Origin: Bacteroidota bacterium
GTDB taxonomy: Bacteria > Bacteroidota > Bacteroidia > Chitinophagales > JADIYW01
Length of the DNA: 64,000 nucleotides
Reading direction: 5' to 3'
NCBI GenBank assembly: GCA_016705125.1
Contig: JADIYW010000002.1
Span: 1 to 64,000 of the forward strand
How positions within the stretch are numbered: position 1 is the stretch's first letter; the number at the start of each line of letters is the position of its first letter. Both the position numbers and the translations under genes were made by a program. The notes under the pieces were generated by a model, which made no database searches, was not told the origin of the DNA, and was given only the letters and a program-made list of their open reading frames with translations. Positions 17,932 through 27,667 of the stretch are shown piece by piece.

Positions 17932-18443
17932 TTTTTATTTAATTTGATTACATAAATTATACCCTTAATCATCTCTGAATTCAGAATTATTCTTGAGATA
18001 AAATAAGGAAAAAAGGCTTTAACTAAAATGTTTTTTTTGGTCAAAGCTATTAATACCGATTATACTTTCAATTTATTCCAATCGTCGTTACACTTGATTA
18101 TACCATTTTCAAGTTATATCGGCATCAACTCCTGAAATTTCGGGATAAAATTTAAAAATAGCTTGGACAATTTTTAAATTACAATTGGTATAACTTCCAT
18201 TTAAAATTCCAATGCCAAAAAACAAAACAAAATTTTGTTTTAAGCGAGTTCAAATCACAAATCGTGCCTTTAAAAGGTGGTCAAATGTGTTTTTGGCTTT
18301 ACAATTGCAAATGCTTAAAAAATATACACAAAGAGTTTTCAAACATTAGATTAAATTTAAACTGTAATCGTTATTTAAGCCTATTTCATCATTGCGTTTG
18401 GTAATTCATTTTGTTTAAAACTATGAAAATGATTTTACTTTCT
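17932..18443. other. 512-bp gene-free interval
   Basis: No coding frame with protein-like composition. It contains imperfect inverted arms CCGATTATACT (18056) and AGTTATATCGG (18112), and a perfect 18-bp palindrome AAAACAAAATTTTGTTTT near 18224. These may be remnants of a small repeat. Nothing firmer is seen. Confidence 0.4.
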
Positions 18444-18475
18444 AAAAAAAAAGGGCAACAGAATCTGTTGCCCTT
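18444..18475 (-). terminator. Rho-independent terminator of the PorP/gliding-CTD operon
   Basis: A perfect stem AAGGGCAACAGA...TGTTGCCCTT (18451-18475) with a three-base loop is followed on the minus strand by an uninterrupted T run (18444-18450). It lies 20 bases after the stop of the 565-residue PorP/SprF-OmpA gene. Confidence 0.9.
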
Positions 18476-18494
18476 CATAAAAATTTATTAGCGT

Positions 18495-20192
18495 TTATCT
18501 CACATCTATTGCAATCACTTCCACCCTTCGTTCACCTGCAGCTGCCGGATTGAAAACTGAGTTTTTAGGGTCATTGTAATTGTCACTCACTCCTTCTGGA
18601 GCAGTACCTTCTCCCATTGGGCTATTTGCTAATTTCAACTTACCAGATGCAATGTAGGCATTTAACGCACCGCCCATATAATTTTTAATTTCATTCTCTA
18701 CACAAATTATCCTTCTATTTGATAATGCCTCATTATAAACAGATGGTGCTAATGGTGAAGCATAACCTTTTAAGTTAAGATTTACAGATTTTCCATTATC
18801 CAAAAGTGTTTTAACATAACCCATAGCCTCATTAAATTTATTGAAATTTGCAGACACCACATTATTTAAGAAGTTGACTCCATCTACTCCATAGTTTTTA
18901 TTGTATGACTCTTTTCTAGCCAAATAATCATTGTATGTCTGTCCATATGCCAAACTAGTCGTAGTAGTTGTTGATTTTTCAACTGGCTTATCATTATCGA
19001 AATACAATTTTAAAGGCAAAGCAGCTTGTAATTTATCAACTAACAATTGTAATTCTTTCTCTTTCTTCGCATTAGGATCTTCTTTTGGAGGCTCTGGTTT
19101 TACAACCACTGGTTTAACTTCCACAATTGTATCTTTCTTAACCTCTACTTTTGGCTCTACTTTCTCCTCTACTATTTTTTCAGGTGTAGTATCTATTTTG
19201 ATTTCGATTTCTTTCTTTTTCTTCTCCCACTCATAATTCAATGTTACCTCATAAGCACCTCTTCCAGATGTTGCTTGTTTTAAATCAGAAACATTTCCAT
19301 CAAAAGCAAAACCAATTCTTAAATCCTTAATTTTCAAAGCAGCATATCCAATTACTGCATCATCCAACCTATATCCTGGTCCAATTGATAATTTTGGTGC
19401 ATTTTTAGAAGCAAAAGTATAGCTCACTAAAGATTGCATCAACAATTCTTGATTTTTTCCTTGCAATTGGAAAAATATACCTGGATTTAGTTCCCATTTT
19501 TTTGCAGCACCTAATTTAATATCCGCTTTTGTATAAGCCATTAATCTACCAGGTAATTCTTCTTCACTATTTGTCAAAAAGTTATAATTTGGCTTATGTG
19601 GGTTATAATAAGAAGCACCTAAATCCAAACCTCCACTTTTCTTTAATTGTGTATTAAAATTCAAACCAAAACCAAAAACTGGAATAACGGCGCTCTCACC
19701 CGATAGGATTTCTCCTGTTGGTAAATTTGGGTCATAAGTAGATCCATTATACTGATTATCAAATGTCAATTGTGAAAAATCCAATGTCTTAACGTTTACT
19801 CCTGCCTGAACACCTAAAGATACAACTTGCTTGTTCTGATGGAAATACTTTCCAAAAGCAGCTGAAATCTGTGGTATAAATTGGCTTAATGCACCATCTC
19901 CTGACTTATCATACAAAAACGATCCACCTAATCCGAATCGAATTCCCTTTTCTTCATTAAATATCACTCTTCTGTCATAAGATGCATGTGTGGTGCTAAA
20001 TGGCACTGGTATCGACCTCCACTGATCTCTATAAATACCAGTCAACCTATTTGCTTTATCAGCAAAACCAGTATTTGCGGGATTTAAATAGATTGGATTC
20101 CATTGAATCATACTCCAATGAGCATCTTGTGCAAAAGCCTTTCCGAATGAAAGCGCGACCAATAATACTACCCAAATTTTTCTTTTCATCAT
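18495..20192 (-). CDS. PorP/SprF-family outer-membrane protein fused to an OmpA-like domain
   Basis: 565 residues. The signal peptide is 1-21 (ends AFA|QD). Residues about 25-325 are a PorP/SprF beta-barrel (WNPIYLNPANTGF, YRDQWRSIPVPF, GLGGSFLYDKSGDGA, LGASYYNPH). Then comes a Lys/Glu/Pro/Val linker (about 330-390), and an OmpA-like C-terminus with NLKGYASPLAP..YN..LSNRRI near 475-500 and ERRVEVI at the end. PorP/SprF proteins help secrete or anchor partner proteins with type B C-terminal domains in type IX secretion; the gene directly upstream encodes such a partner. The OmpA part probably binds peptidoglycan. Confidence 0.9.
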   Translation of the reverse strand: MMKRKIWVVLLVALSFGKAFAQDAHWSMIQWNPIYLNPANTGFADKANRLTGIYRDQWRSIPVPFSTTHASYDRRVIFNEEKGIRFGLGGSFLYDKSGDGALSQFIPQISAAFGKYFHQNKQVVSLGVQAGVNVKTLDFSQLTFDNQYNGSTYDPNLPTGEILSGESAVIPVFGFGLNFNTQLKKSGGLDLGASYYNPHKPNYNFLTNSEEELPGRLMAYTKADIKLGAAKKWELNPGIFFQLQGKNQELLMQSLVSYTFASKNAPKLSIGPGYRLDDAVIGYAALKIKDLRIGFAFDGNVSDLKQATSGRGAYEVTLNYEWEKKKKEIEIKIDTTPEKIVEEKVEPKVEVKKDTIVEVKPVVVKPEPPKEDPNAKKEKELQLLVDKLQAALPLKLYFDNDKPVEKSTTTTTSLAYGQTYNDYLARKESYNKNYGVDGVNFLNNVVSANFNKFNEAMGYVKTLLDNGKSVNLNLKGYASPLAPSVYNEALSNRRIICVENEIKNYMGGALNAYIASGKLKLANSPMGEGTAPEGVSDNYNDPKNSVFNPAAAGERRVEVIAIDVR

Positions 20193-22840
20193 CTTATAAT
20201 TGTAATATTTCCTTTTTTAACTATCTTTTCTTTCGAAGCACAAATTCCTTCAAAATAATATGCAAAACTATCTCCAATCGCATCAAAACCCTTATATCGT
20301 CCATCCCATCCAATTTTTTGATCGTTGGTTTCAAAAACCAACTCACCCCATCTATTGAAAACCCTTAATATCACATTTTCAAACAATTCTTCGGTACGAA
20401 TATACAATTTATCATTAATTCCATCACCATTTGGAGAAAAACTATTTGGCAAAAATAAACTTTCTTCTTCACAATTTACAATAATTTTCTTAACATCTAC
20501 AAATACAGAATCCACACTTTCGCACCCCTCCTCATTTGTCACACTAACATAAAACAATACAGGCAAAGACACTACCCCAATTGGGTTAGAAATACTTGAA
20601 TTTGACAATAAATCAATAGGTCTCCAACTATATTGCAAATTTTCTAAGGAGGTGGTTTCCACATTCAACTGAACGCTCTCCCCTACCTCAACTAAATTCT
20701 TATCAACGACTGCATTAATTATTATCCTTTTAACACTGACGTCAATAGAATCTAAATAAATACATTTTGGATTTATAGTTTCAATTTTAAAAGGTAACAA
20801 ACCATTTTCTAAGCGTTTTACCACAATAGAATTTGTTCCATTATCATTTAAAAATTGACCATTTACACTCCAAAATAAATCATAATTACCATTATAATTA
20901 ATCTCTAGTTGAGCAACAGAAGAATCGCCGAAGCAATAATTAAGTGGCTCAAATTCATAATTTAATTGATTTAAAATTACAATTACTGAATCTATACGAG
21001 AAAAACAATTTGAAGGGCCTGCCTTAAGGTAGTATTTTTTTGTAGGAACATTTTGAACTAAACTTAAAATCGGATTATTTATACTTTCATTTAAAGTGTC
21101 CGTAAAATTAGTATTAGAAGACCAAATAAATATATTTCCAAAACTAACTGAAGGGCTTATGAGTATAGGATTAGAACAAAATCTAAGCGTATCTTCCAAT
21201 GTTATTATAGGTAATGTATCGCTTACGAAAACGGTTGTACTAGTTGATTGAAAGCAAGTATCTCCTCCACTTTTTGGTGTTTTGATGATTACTGTATAGG
21301 TTGTAGTTTGAAGAGGATTTGCGATTGGATTTTTAATATTAGGATTATTTAGTCCCAAAGTCGGTGTCCAATTATACAAATTATTCCCTCCAACAATTAA
21401 AGGCAAAGCAACTCCATTTCCTTGCCCTCCACATATACCCAAAGAAGGCAAGAGGCTAAATTCAGGCGCATAAGATACTTTTATTTGTTTGCTTACCTCA
21501 TCTGAGCACCCATTAATTCCTATTACTGAAAGTATAACTGTATAGGTTCCTTCGATATTATAAATATGTTTTGGGTTTTTTTCTGAAGATAATTTTCCAT
21601 CACCGAATTTCCATGTCCAACTTTGAATGCCAATAGTATCAACGGACAAATCAAAAAATTGAATTGAATCCTTTTTATAAATACACCTAACATTATTTTG
21701 AAAGATAAAATCTGCTTTAATCAATTTTTTGCGAATGCTAACCAATTTAACAATAGAATCTTGACAAGAAAATCCCTTATTTACCCAAAGCAATACTTTA
21801 TAGGTACCTGTATCTGGGAAAGTATGACTTGGGTTTGATAGAGAAGACAATGGCGTCCCATCACCAAAATTCCATTCAAAGGTTTGTGCTCCAATCGAAT
21901 TATTTACAAACTGAACAGTATTAGACCTACATTCTGGACTCGGTGCCTCGAATCTAGCCTCTACTACCGGTTGGCAATCGGCTACATTAAACTGAAAATC
22001 TCTTTTAGTTTCACCGATAAAAATTCCATTCCTGAATTCACTAACACAAACTCCAACTACAAATTGCCCTATTGTATTAGGTGTTCCAGACAATAAGCCT
22101 GTTTTTGAATTGATTACCAAAGGGATACCACCAAGAATATTTTGCAAACTATAAGGACTTGCAAAATCAACCTCAATAAATGGAGGCGACACAGGAAAAT
22201 CTCCGCTCGGATCGAACTGTGAACCACCTTCAAATGGTTTACATAGTTTATAAACTAAGGAATCTCCGTCTCTATCAATAGCTGAATGATCGAAAATTAT
22301 AGGTTTATTGGCGCAGATTACAACTGGTGGAAAATTTGTAAAAACTGGATTACTATTGGTTATTATTCCAGTAGTGGTGCCAGGGATTAAACAATAATAA
22401 GTCCCTCCAATTTCTCCTGGAAAATCTAAATTTAAAATTGTTTCATTTCTACAACAACGTACATAAGACAAAATATATCCATCGGTTGTTGCAGGCAAAT
22501 TTACATTGCTTATATATTCAATTTCCTCTACACATACGTTAGGAGGATCAATCAAACAAGGATCATTTAAGATAATAGGCAATGTGTCCCATGCTGGCCG
22601 ATCAATAAAAAAATTACCCAAAAAAACACCTGTCTTAGCATTAAAAATATTAACTTTGGCAGGATCATCAAATAATGGAACACCATTAAAACAATCTCGA
22701 TAAACTTTTAGGGATAGTCTATAGTTCCCATTTCCTAAATCAGTATAATTAAATTCGCCACCAACAATATGAGTTGCCTTGCCCGTATGGATAATTGTAA
22801 ATAAAACAAGGAAAAGAAAAACTAATTTCTTAAGATTCAT
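20189..22840 (-). CDS. T9SS cargo with PKD domains and gliding motility-associated C-terminal domain
   Basis: 883 residues. Signal peptide 1-22, then the ATHIVGGEFNY start common to large Bacteroidota surface proteins. Two PKD domains lie at about 292-370 (FEWNFGDGTPLSSLSNPSHTF) and about 375-455 (WTWKFGDGKLSSEKNPKHIY). Ig-like regions with Cys follow. The C-terminal type B domain is at about 790-883 (LFLPNSFSPNGDGINDKL, RVFNRWGELVFE, GWDGRYKG). It overlaps the PorP/SprF gene by four bases, so cargo and probable anchor are coupled. It is likely a cell-surface adhesin. Confidence 0.9.
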   Translation of the reverse strand: MNLKKLVFLFLVLFTIIHTGKATHIVGGEFNYTDLGNGNYRLSLKVYRDCFNGVPLFDDPAKVNIFNAKTGVFLGNFFIDRPAWDTLPIILNDPCLIDPPNVCVEEIEYISNVNLPATTDGYILSYVRCCRNETILNLDFPGEIGGTYYCLIPGTTTGIITNSNPVFTNFPPVVICANKPIIFDHSAIDRDGDSLVYKLCKPFEGGSQFDPSGDFPVSPPFIEVDFASPYSLQNILGGIPLVINSKTGLLSGTPNTIGQFVVGVCVSEFRNGIFIGETKRDFQFNVADCQPVVEARFEAPSPECRSNTVQFVNNSIGAQTFEWNFGDGTPLSSLSNPSHTFPDTGTYKVLLWVNKGFSCQDSIVKLVSIRKKLIKADFIFQNNVRCIYKKDSIQFFDLSVDTIGIQSWTWKFGDGKLSSEKNPKHIYNIEGTYTVILSVIGINGCSDEVSKQIKVSYAPEFSLLPSLGICGGQGNGVALPLIVGGNNLYNWTPTLGLNNPNIKNPIANPLQTTTYTVIIKTPKSGGDTCFQSTSTTVFVSDTLPIITLEDTLRFCSNPILISPSVSFGNIFIWSSNTNFTDTLNESINNPILSLVQNVPTKKYYLKAGPSNCFSRIDSVIVILNQLNYEFEPLNYCFGDSSVAQLEINYNGNYDLFWSVNGQFLNDNGTNSIVVKRLENGLLPFKIETINPKCIYLDSIDVSVKRIIINAVVDKNLVEVGESVQLNVETTSLENLQYSWRPIDLLSNSSISNPIGVVSLPVLFYVSVTNEEGCESVDSVFVDVKKIIVNCEEESLFLPNSFSPNGDGINDKLYIRTEELFENVILRVFNRWGELVFETNDQKIGWDGRYKGFDAIGDSFAYYFEGICASKEKIVKKGNITIIR

Positions 22841-22927
22841 CAGGTATAGGAATTTTATTCAAAAGTAATAAATTCTTTTTACAAGATACAAATTAAAATT
22901 TATAAAAATCAAATTGATTATAATTCC

Positions 22928-22935
22928 TATTTTTG
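22928..22935 (+). promoter_or_regulatory. Predicted -7 element for prfC
   Basis: TATTTTTG matches TAnnTTTG and lies 22 bases upstream of the ATG at 22957. No clean TTTG is found at the -33 distance. It sits in the divergent gap between the gliding-CTD gene and prfC. Confidence 0.4.
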
Positions 22936-22956
22936 TGGCTTAATTTTAAAAACAAA

Positions 22957-24558
22957 ATGTCTGATTTATTAAAAGAAATAAAAAGGAGAAAAACCTTTGC
23001 AATAATTAGCCACCCAGATGCAGGAAAAACAACGCTTACCGAGAAATTTTTATTGTATGGCGGTGCAATTCAAACTGCTGGTGCTGTAAAATCAAATAAA
23101 ATAAAAAAATCTGCTACTTCCGATTTCATGGAAATTGAGCGACAAAGAGGAATTTCGGTAGCCACATCAGTTATGACTTTTGAATACAAAGGGATTAGCA
23201 TTAATTTATTAGACACTCCTGGTCACAAGGACTTTGCTGAAGACACTTATAGAACACTTACTGCTGTTGATAGTGTTATTTTAGTGATTGATTGTGTAAA
23301 AGGAGTTGAAGAGCAAACCGAAAAGTTAATGGAAGTTTGCCGAATGCGAAATACTCCAGTTATTGTATTTATCAATAAAATGGACAGAGATGGCCAAGAC
23401 CCATTCGATTTATTGGATGAACTTGAAGCAAAACTATTTATAAAAGTCCACCCATTGAGTTGGCCAATTAATAAAGGCCCGTTCTTTAAAGGGGTTTATA
23501 ATATATTTGACAAAAAATTAAATCTTTTCAGAGCTAGTTCAACAAAAGTAGAGGAAGAATTTATTGCAATTGATGGTCTTGACGATCCAGAATTAGATAT
23601 ACAAATAGGAAAAGATGCCTTCCAATTAAGAGAAGACATGGAATTGATCGATGGAGTGTATGGCAATTTTAATGAAGAAAAGTATAAAAAAGGAGAAATA
23701 GCACCTGTGTTTTTTGGTAGTGGTGTAAATAATTTTGGCGTGAGAGAGCTATTGGATTCTTTTGTTAGAATTGCACCCACCCCAAGGAGCAGAAACACAG
23801 AAGATAGACCTGTAAATCCGGAGGAAAAGAAATTTTCTGGATTTGTTTTTAAAATACATGCAAATATTGACCCTAACCACAGAAATAGAATCGCCTTCCT
23901 TAGAATTTGTTCAGGCATTTTTGAAAGAAATAAGTTTTATTACCATGTAAGACTTGACAAGAATTTAAGATTTTCTAGCCCTGCTACCTTTATGGCATCG
24001 GAAAAAAATATTGTTGAGGAAGCATTTCCTGGTGATGTGATTGGATTATACGATACAGGAAATTTTAAAATTGGAGACACCCTAACTGAAGGGGAAAAAA
24101 TGACATTCAAAGGGATTCCTAGTTTCTCACCCGAAATATTTAGAGAAATTATCAATAAAGACCCAATGAAAACCAAACAACTTGAAAAAGGTATAATGCA
24201 ACTTACCGAAGAAGGGGTGGCTCAATTATTTACCCTTTCACATGGTTCTACCAAAATAATAGGTACTGTGGGTGATTTGCAATTTGATGTAATCCAGTAT
24301 AGGCTAAAAAACGAATATGGAGCATCTGTTGATTTTAGATCGCTTAGTTTTTATAAGGCATGTTGGCTTACTTGTGATGACCAAGCTGTTATGAATGAAT
24401 TCCTAAGAACAAAATCAAATTACCTTGCATATGATAAAGAAAAAAATCCAGTTTTTCTAGCCTCATCTGAGTGGATTTTAAGGCTTACCCAGCAAGATTT
24501 TCCTAAAATTAGTTTTCATTTTTCATCGGAATTTAAAAAAGATACTGTAATTGTATGA
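22957..24558 (+). CDS. prfC: Peptide chain release factor 3
   Basis: A translational GTPase that removes RF1/RF2 from the ribosome after termination. It has G1 SHPDAGKTTLTEK, a switch I region with RQRGISVATS, G3 DTPGHKDFAEDTYR and G4 NKMDR, then the RF3-specific domains (NKGPFFKGVYN, GGV-like GVAQLF, VGDLQFDVIQYRL). From the second ATG the length is 533 residues, as expected for RF3. I chose 22957 because it begins MSDLLKEIKRRKTFAIISHPD like homologues. The frame open from 22933 adds eight unusual residues. It ends overlapping the thioesterase start (ATGA). Confidence 0.95.
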   Translation: MSDLLKEIKRRKTFAIISHPDAGKTTLTEKFLLYGGAIQTAGAVKSNKIKKSATSDFMEIERQRGISVATSVMTFEYKGISINLLDTPGHKDFAEDTYRTLTAVDSVILVIDCVKGVEEQTEKLMEVCRMRNTPVIVFINKMDRDGQDPFDLLDELEAKLFIKVHPLSWPINKGPFFKGVYNIFDKKLNLFRASSTKVEEEFIAIDGLDDPELDIQIGKDAFQLREDMELIDGVYGNFNEEKYKKGEIAPVFFGSGVNNFGVRELLDSFVRIAPTPRSRNTEDRPVNPEEKKFSGFVFKIHANIDPNHRNRIAFLRICSGIFERNKFYYHVRLDKNLRFSSPATFMASEKNIVEEAFPGDVIGLYDTGNFKIGDTLTEGEKMTFKGIPSFSPEIFREIINKDPMKTKQLEKGIMQLTEEGVAQLFTLSHGSTKIIGTVGDLQFDVIQYRLKNEYGASVDFRSLSFYKACWLTCDDQAVMNEFLRTKSNYLAYDKEKNPVFLASSEWILRLTQQDFPKISFHFSSEFKKDTVIV

Positions 24559-24986
24559 TAGAAAATGAGAGAGTAGCTTTAATAAAACAAAAAATTGGAG
24601 AAGACATTTCTACTTTTTCCACTTCACCTTTTGCTAAATGGATGGGCGGCAAATTAATTGCGGTAGAAGAGGGAATGGTTGAAATTGAAATTATTGTAAG
24701 AGAGGACATGTGTAATCCTATGATGATTTTACATGGTGGCGTGGCTGCTGCCTTTATGGATGAAATAATGGGCTGGTCTTCTTTTACCCTGAATCGATCA
24801 CACAAATTTACTACTATTAATTTAAATGTTGAATTTCTTTCAGTCGTTAAGTTAGGTGAAACTATTACCTGCTCTACTCGATTATCTCGAGCGGGTCAGA
24901 AAATATTGTTCAATGAGGCCAAAATTGTTAATAAAGAAGGAAAACTAGCAGCTAAATGTACTGCCTCCTTTTGCAGAGTGGATTAA
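24555..24986 (+). CDS. PaaI-type hotdog thioesterase
   Basis: 143 residues of the hotdog fold with the PaaI signature NPMMILHGGVAAAFMDEIMGW (about 54-74): the HGG turn followed by an acidic residue used for acyl-CoA hydrolysis. Strands follow (TTINLNVEFLSVVKLGETI.C). It starts inside the prfC stop codon (ATGA), so it is co-translated with RF3; I see no functional link. The end overlaps the 3' end of the convergent cupredoxin gene by four bases. Confidence 0.85.
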   Translation: MIENERVALIKQKIGEDISTFSTSPFAKWMGGKLIAVEEGMVEIEIIVREDMCNPMMILHGGVAAAFMDEIMGWSSFTLNRSHKFTTINLNVEFLSVVKLGETITCSTRLSRAGQKILFNEAKIVNKEGKLAAKCTASFCRVD

Positions 24987-25579
24987 ATTTTCTGGACTTT
25001 CTTAATTATTTTCTCTTTTTCATTATAAATTACTATCCAGTAAACACCCATTGGATAATTTGAAAAATCGAACTGTTGCTTCATACCTACTGATGTTTGC
25101 CTGTAAATCACATCGCCAAGAATGTTTAAAATTTCTATGTTTTTAAAATTTCCTTGCAATACTTCTATTGTAACCACATTTTTTGTAGGATTAGGGTATA
25201 TAGTCACTTTTGAATTTTGAACAATTTGCTGAATTGAAGTGGATGTACTTACTGTTATCTTCCCTTTCATGCCTCCTGACGCATGTGGACTACATACATA
25301 ATATATGATACCTACAGCAGTTGGAGTAAATGAATTTGTACCCACACCAAAATTAAACCCACCAGATTTTGGGGTATTTCCATTAGCATTCCAAGTAGCT
25401 TGTGTTACCTCCGTGGCTGTATGACCACTTGAAACTACAAATTTTATTTCATCACCCAATTTTATGGTAACATCATTTGGAGAAAAAGTAAAACCAGATG
25501 TATTAATTGTAACAGTTTCACCTTTTGTATTTAGAAATAGAAGGAAAAATAAAGTAAAAATTGTAAATATTCTTTGCAT
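24983..25579 (-). CDS. Cupredoxin-domain protein with T9SS sorting tail
   Basis: 198 residues. The signal peptide is 1-20. A plastocyanin/azurin-like domain covers about 21-108, with probable type 1 copper ligands His in SSGHTATEV, and Cys-His-Met in YVCSPHASGGMKGKI. A type A sorting domain covers about 120-198 (VTIYPNPTKN...YPMGVYWIVIYNEKEKIIKKV). It is probably a secreted electron carrier attached to the cell surface or released by type IX secretion. The combination is common in this phylum but the redox partner is unknown. Confidence 0.85.
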   Translation of the reverse strand: MQRIFTIFTLFFLLFLNTKGETVTINTSGFTFSPNDVTIKLGDEIKFVVSSGHTATEVTQATWNANGNTPKSGGFNFGVGTNSFTPTAVGIIYYVCSPHASGGMKGKITVSTSTSIQQIVQNSKVTIYPNPTKNVVTIEVLQGNFKNIEILNILGDVIYRQTSVGMKQQFDFSNYPMGVYWIVIYNEKEKIIKKVQKI

Positions 25580-25680
25580 ATATAATCTTTATGATAGTAC
25601 AATGTACTTCTAAAAAAATTATTTTGCAATTTTTATTTCATAAAAGTTTATAAAAAGCTATTTTTATTTAAAATTTGAAA

Positions 25681-26232
25681 ATGGAAAATAATTTAATTGA
25701 TTCACAATCCCCTTTTGAACAGGAAAATAAGTCTACAAAAATAAATTCATTTTTTCCAAAATATGGACTATTTGCAGGTCTTGCCATGACCATTTCATTT
25801 ATGTTTTTTGTCATCACTGACTTACAATATGAGCAATGGACTGGCTATATAACAAGTTTATTTGGCTTTGCAGTTACTCTTGTAGGTGTCAAACAATTTA
25901 GAAAAGAGGTTTCACCAATAGAATATCTTTCTTTCGGTCAAGGGTTTAAAATAGGATTTTTGATTTATATGATGGGTGGAATTATTTCTATGGCATTTTA
26001 TTTCTTTTATGCATACTTTATCGACCCCACTTTTATGGATGGATTACTAGAATTTACTAAGGAAAAAATGGGCACTAAAGGATTGAGTGCTGAGCAAATA
26101 AAAGCATCTATGGAATTTACAAAGAAAATATTTCAACCCCAATGGATGGCATTAATGTCTTTAATCTTCAATTTGATATTTGCAGCTATTTTTGGCTTAA
26201 TTACAGGCTTGGTTTGGAAAAAAGAACAATAG
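25681..26232 (+). CDS. DUF4199-family membrane protein
   Basis: 183 residues from the ATG at 25681 (MENNLIDS); the frame is open from a TTG at 25675. Four hydrophobic helices at about 28-48, 53-70, 88-112 and 152-177, with FGQGFKIGFLIYMMGGIIS and FIDPTFMDGLLE between them, fit DUF4199. No function is known. The protein is monocistronic between convergent neighbours. Confidence 0.8.
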   Translation: MENNLIDSQSPFEQENKSTKINSFFPKYGLFAGLAMTISFMFFVITDLQYEQWTGYITSLFGFAVTLVGVKQFRKEVSPIEYLSFGQGFKIGFLIYMMGGIISMAFYFFYAYFIDPTFMDGLLEFTKEKMGTKGLSAEQIKASMEFTKKIFQPQWMALMSLIFNLIFAAIFGLITGLVWKKEQ

Positions 26233-26234
26233 AT

Positions 26235-26582
26235 TTACAAATGTAAGTTTCCTTTCTTTTCTAAAAGAGATTCTTTAGTCTCAACTACATCTGGATCGGG
26301 GATGCAACAATCTACGGGGCAAACTGCAGCACATTGTGGTTCTTCATGAAAACCAACACATTCTGTGCATTTATCCGAAACAATATAATATAAATCAGGA
26401 GAAACTGGATCATGCTTATCGCTAGCACCTACATCATTACCATTCATTAATGTATAGCTTCCTTTTATACCTGTACCATCAGCCATCGACCATTCAACGC
26501 CGCCTTCATATATGGCATTATTTGGACATTCTGGTTCACAAGCACCACAATTTATACATTCATCGGTAATCATTATCGCCAT
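26235..26582 (-). CDS. 4Fe-4S dicluster ferredoxin
   Basis: About 115 residues starting MAIMITDECI at 26582. The frame is open further upstream but through low-complexity Phe/Tyr sequence. The first cluster motif is CINCGACEPECP (CxxCxxCxxxC). The second is CTECVGFHEEPQCAAVCPVDC, an extended CxxC...CxxxC motif typical of the 2[4Fe-4S] YfhL-type ferredoxins. It is a cytosolic electron carrier. The promoter element TATATTTG lies on the minus strand at 26620-26627. It is divergent from the acyl-CoA reductase gene. Confidence 0.9.
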   Translation of the reverse strand: MAIMITDECINCGACEPECPNNAIYEGGVEWSMADGTGIKGSYTLMNGNDVGASDKHDPVSPDLYYIVSDKCTECVGFHEEPQCAAVCPVDCCIPDPDVVETKESLLEKKGNLHL

Positions 26583-26619
26583 AACAGTTATTATTTTACT
26601 TTTGTAATCGAATTGAATA

Positions 26620-26627
26620 CAAATATA
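26620..26627 (-). promoter_or_regulatory. Predicted -7 element for the ferredoxin gene
   Basis: TATATTTG on the minus strand matches TAnnTTTG, 38 bases upstream of the ferredoxin ATG. The -33 region is a pure A/T tract with no clear TTTG. Confidence 0.4.
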
Positions 26628-26656
26628 TAAATAAAAATAAAAATAAAACAGTTTCA

Positions 26657-27661
26657 ATGTTAGATTTAAAGAAAAGACAAAGTGCATTTATTGAGTTGGG
26701 TAATTATTTACAAACACCAGATATGGCCTTAGAAGGCGCTATTCATAAAGCATTTATTTATAATGCTTGGTTTGAACCCATAAATACAAAACAATATTTA
26801 TTATCTATTGCATCTGCTTTCCTTTCGCAATCCAATTTGGAAAAATGGACAAGCAATTATAATATTTCCAAAAATTTATCAAATAAAAATATAGGAATTA
26901 TTGCTGCAGGTAATATCCCAATCATTTGCTTTCACGATGTTTTGTGTGTTTTAATTTCAGGTCATAAAGCGCAAATTAAACTTTCGGACAAAGACAAATA
27001 TCTTTTGCCGTTTATATTGAATAAACTAATTGAAATTGAACCTGCATATGAAAATCAAATTCAAATAGTAGAAAGAATTGTACAACCAGATGCTATAATC
27101 GCCACTGGAAGTGATAATACCGGGAGGTACTTTGAACACTATTTTGGAAAATATCCAAACATTATTAGAAAAAACAGGCATTCAATCGCCATTCTTGAGG
27201 GCAATGAAACAGATGAAGAACTTTTAGCGTTAGGAAACGACATTTTTGATTATTTCGGAATGGGCTGTCGAAATGTTTCTCAATTAATAATTCCAAAAGA
27301 TTTTGAAATAACCAAGTTAAAAACCATTTGGGAACCTTTTAAAGACATTATGGAACACAATAAATATAGGAACAACCTTGATTATCAGCGCACTGTTTAT
27401 CTTATGAGCATAAAACCAATGGTAGATATCGATTTTATTAATATTGTTGACAATGATAGTTTGGGATCCCCTATTGCTTGCTTACACCTAAAACGATACG
27501 AAAATAAGAAAGAAATAGACGAATTTATTGAATCTAATAAAATGCAACTACAATGTATTGTTGGCAAAGACTACACGCCTTTTGGGAAAAGTCAGATGCC
27601 ACAACTATGGGATTACGCTGACAATATTGACACTATGAAATTTTTAGTTGATCTGTATTAA
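26657..27661 (+). CDS. Acyl-CoA reductase (LuxC-like)
   Basis: 334 residues resembling the LuxC/acyl-CoA reductase family of Bacteroidota: NIGIIAAGNIPIICFHDVLCVLISGHKAQIKLS (about 77-108), ATGSDNTGRYFEHYF, IIRKNRHSIAILEGNE, and FDYFGMGCRNVSQL with the probable catalytic Cys (about 204). The family reduces activated acyl groups to aldehydes with NAD(P)H. It is monocistronic and opposite a START-domain gene. The physiological acyl substrate is unknown. Confidence 0.82.
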   Translation: MLDLKKRQSAFIELGNYLQTPDMALEGAIHKAFIYNAWFEPINTKQYLLSIASAFLSQSNLEKWTSNYNISKNLSNKNIGIIAAGNIPIICFHDVLCVLISGHKAQIKLSDKDKYLLPFILNKLIEIEPAYENQIQIVERIVQPDAIIATGSDNTGRYFEHYFGKYPNIIRKNRHSIAILEGNETDEELLALGNDIFDYFGMGCRNVSQLIIPKDFEITKLKTIWEPFKDIMEHNKYRNNLDYQRTVYLMSIKPMVDIDFINIVDNDSLGSPIACLHLKRYENKKEIDEFIESNKMQLQCIVGKDYTPFGKSQMPQLWDYADNIDTMKFLVDLY

Positions 27662-27667
27662 TTTATT

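Noticed and set aside
18051..18245. Inverted arms and an 18-bp palindrome in the 17.9-18.4 kb gap as a regulatory RNA
   Set aside because: Pairing is short or imperfect, there is no promoter element, and the sequence is low-complexity.
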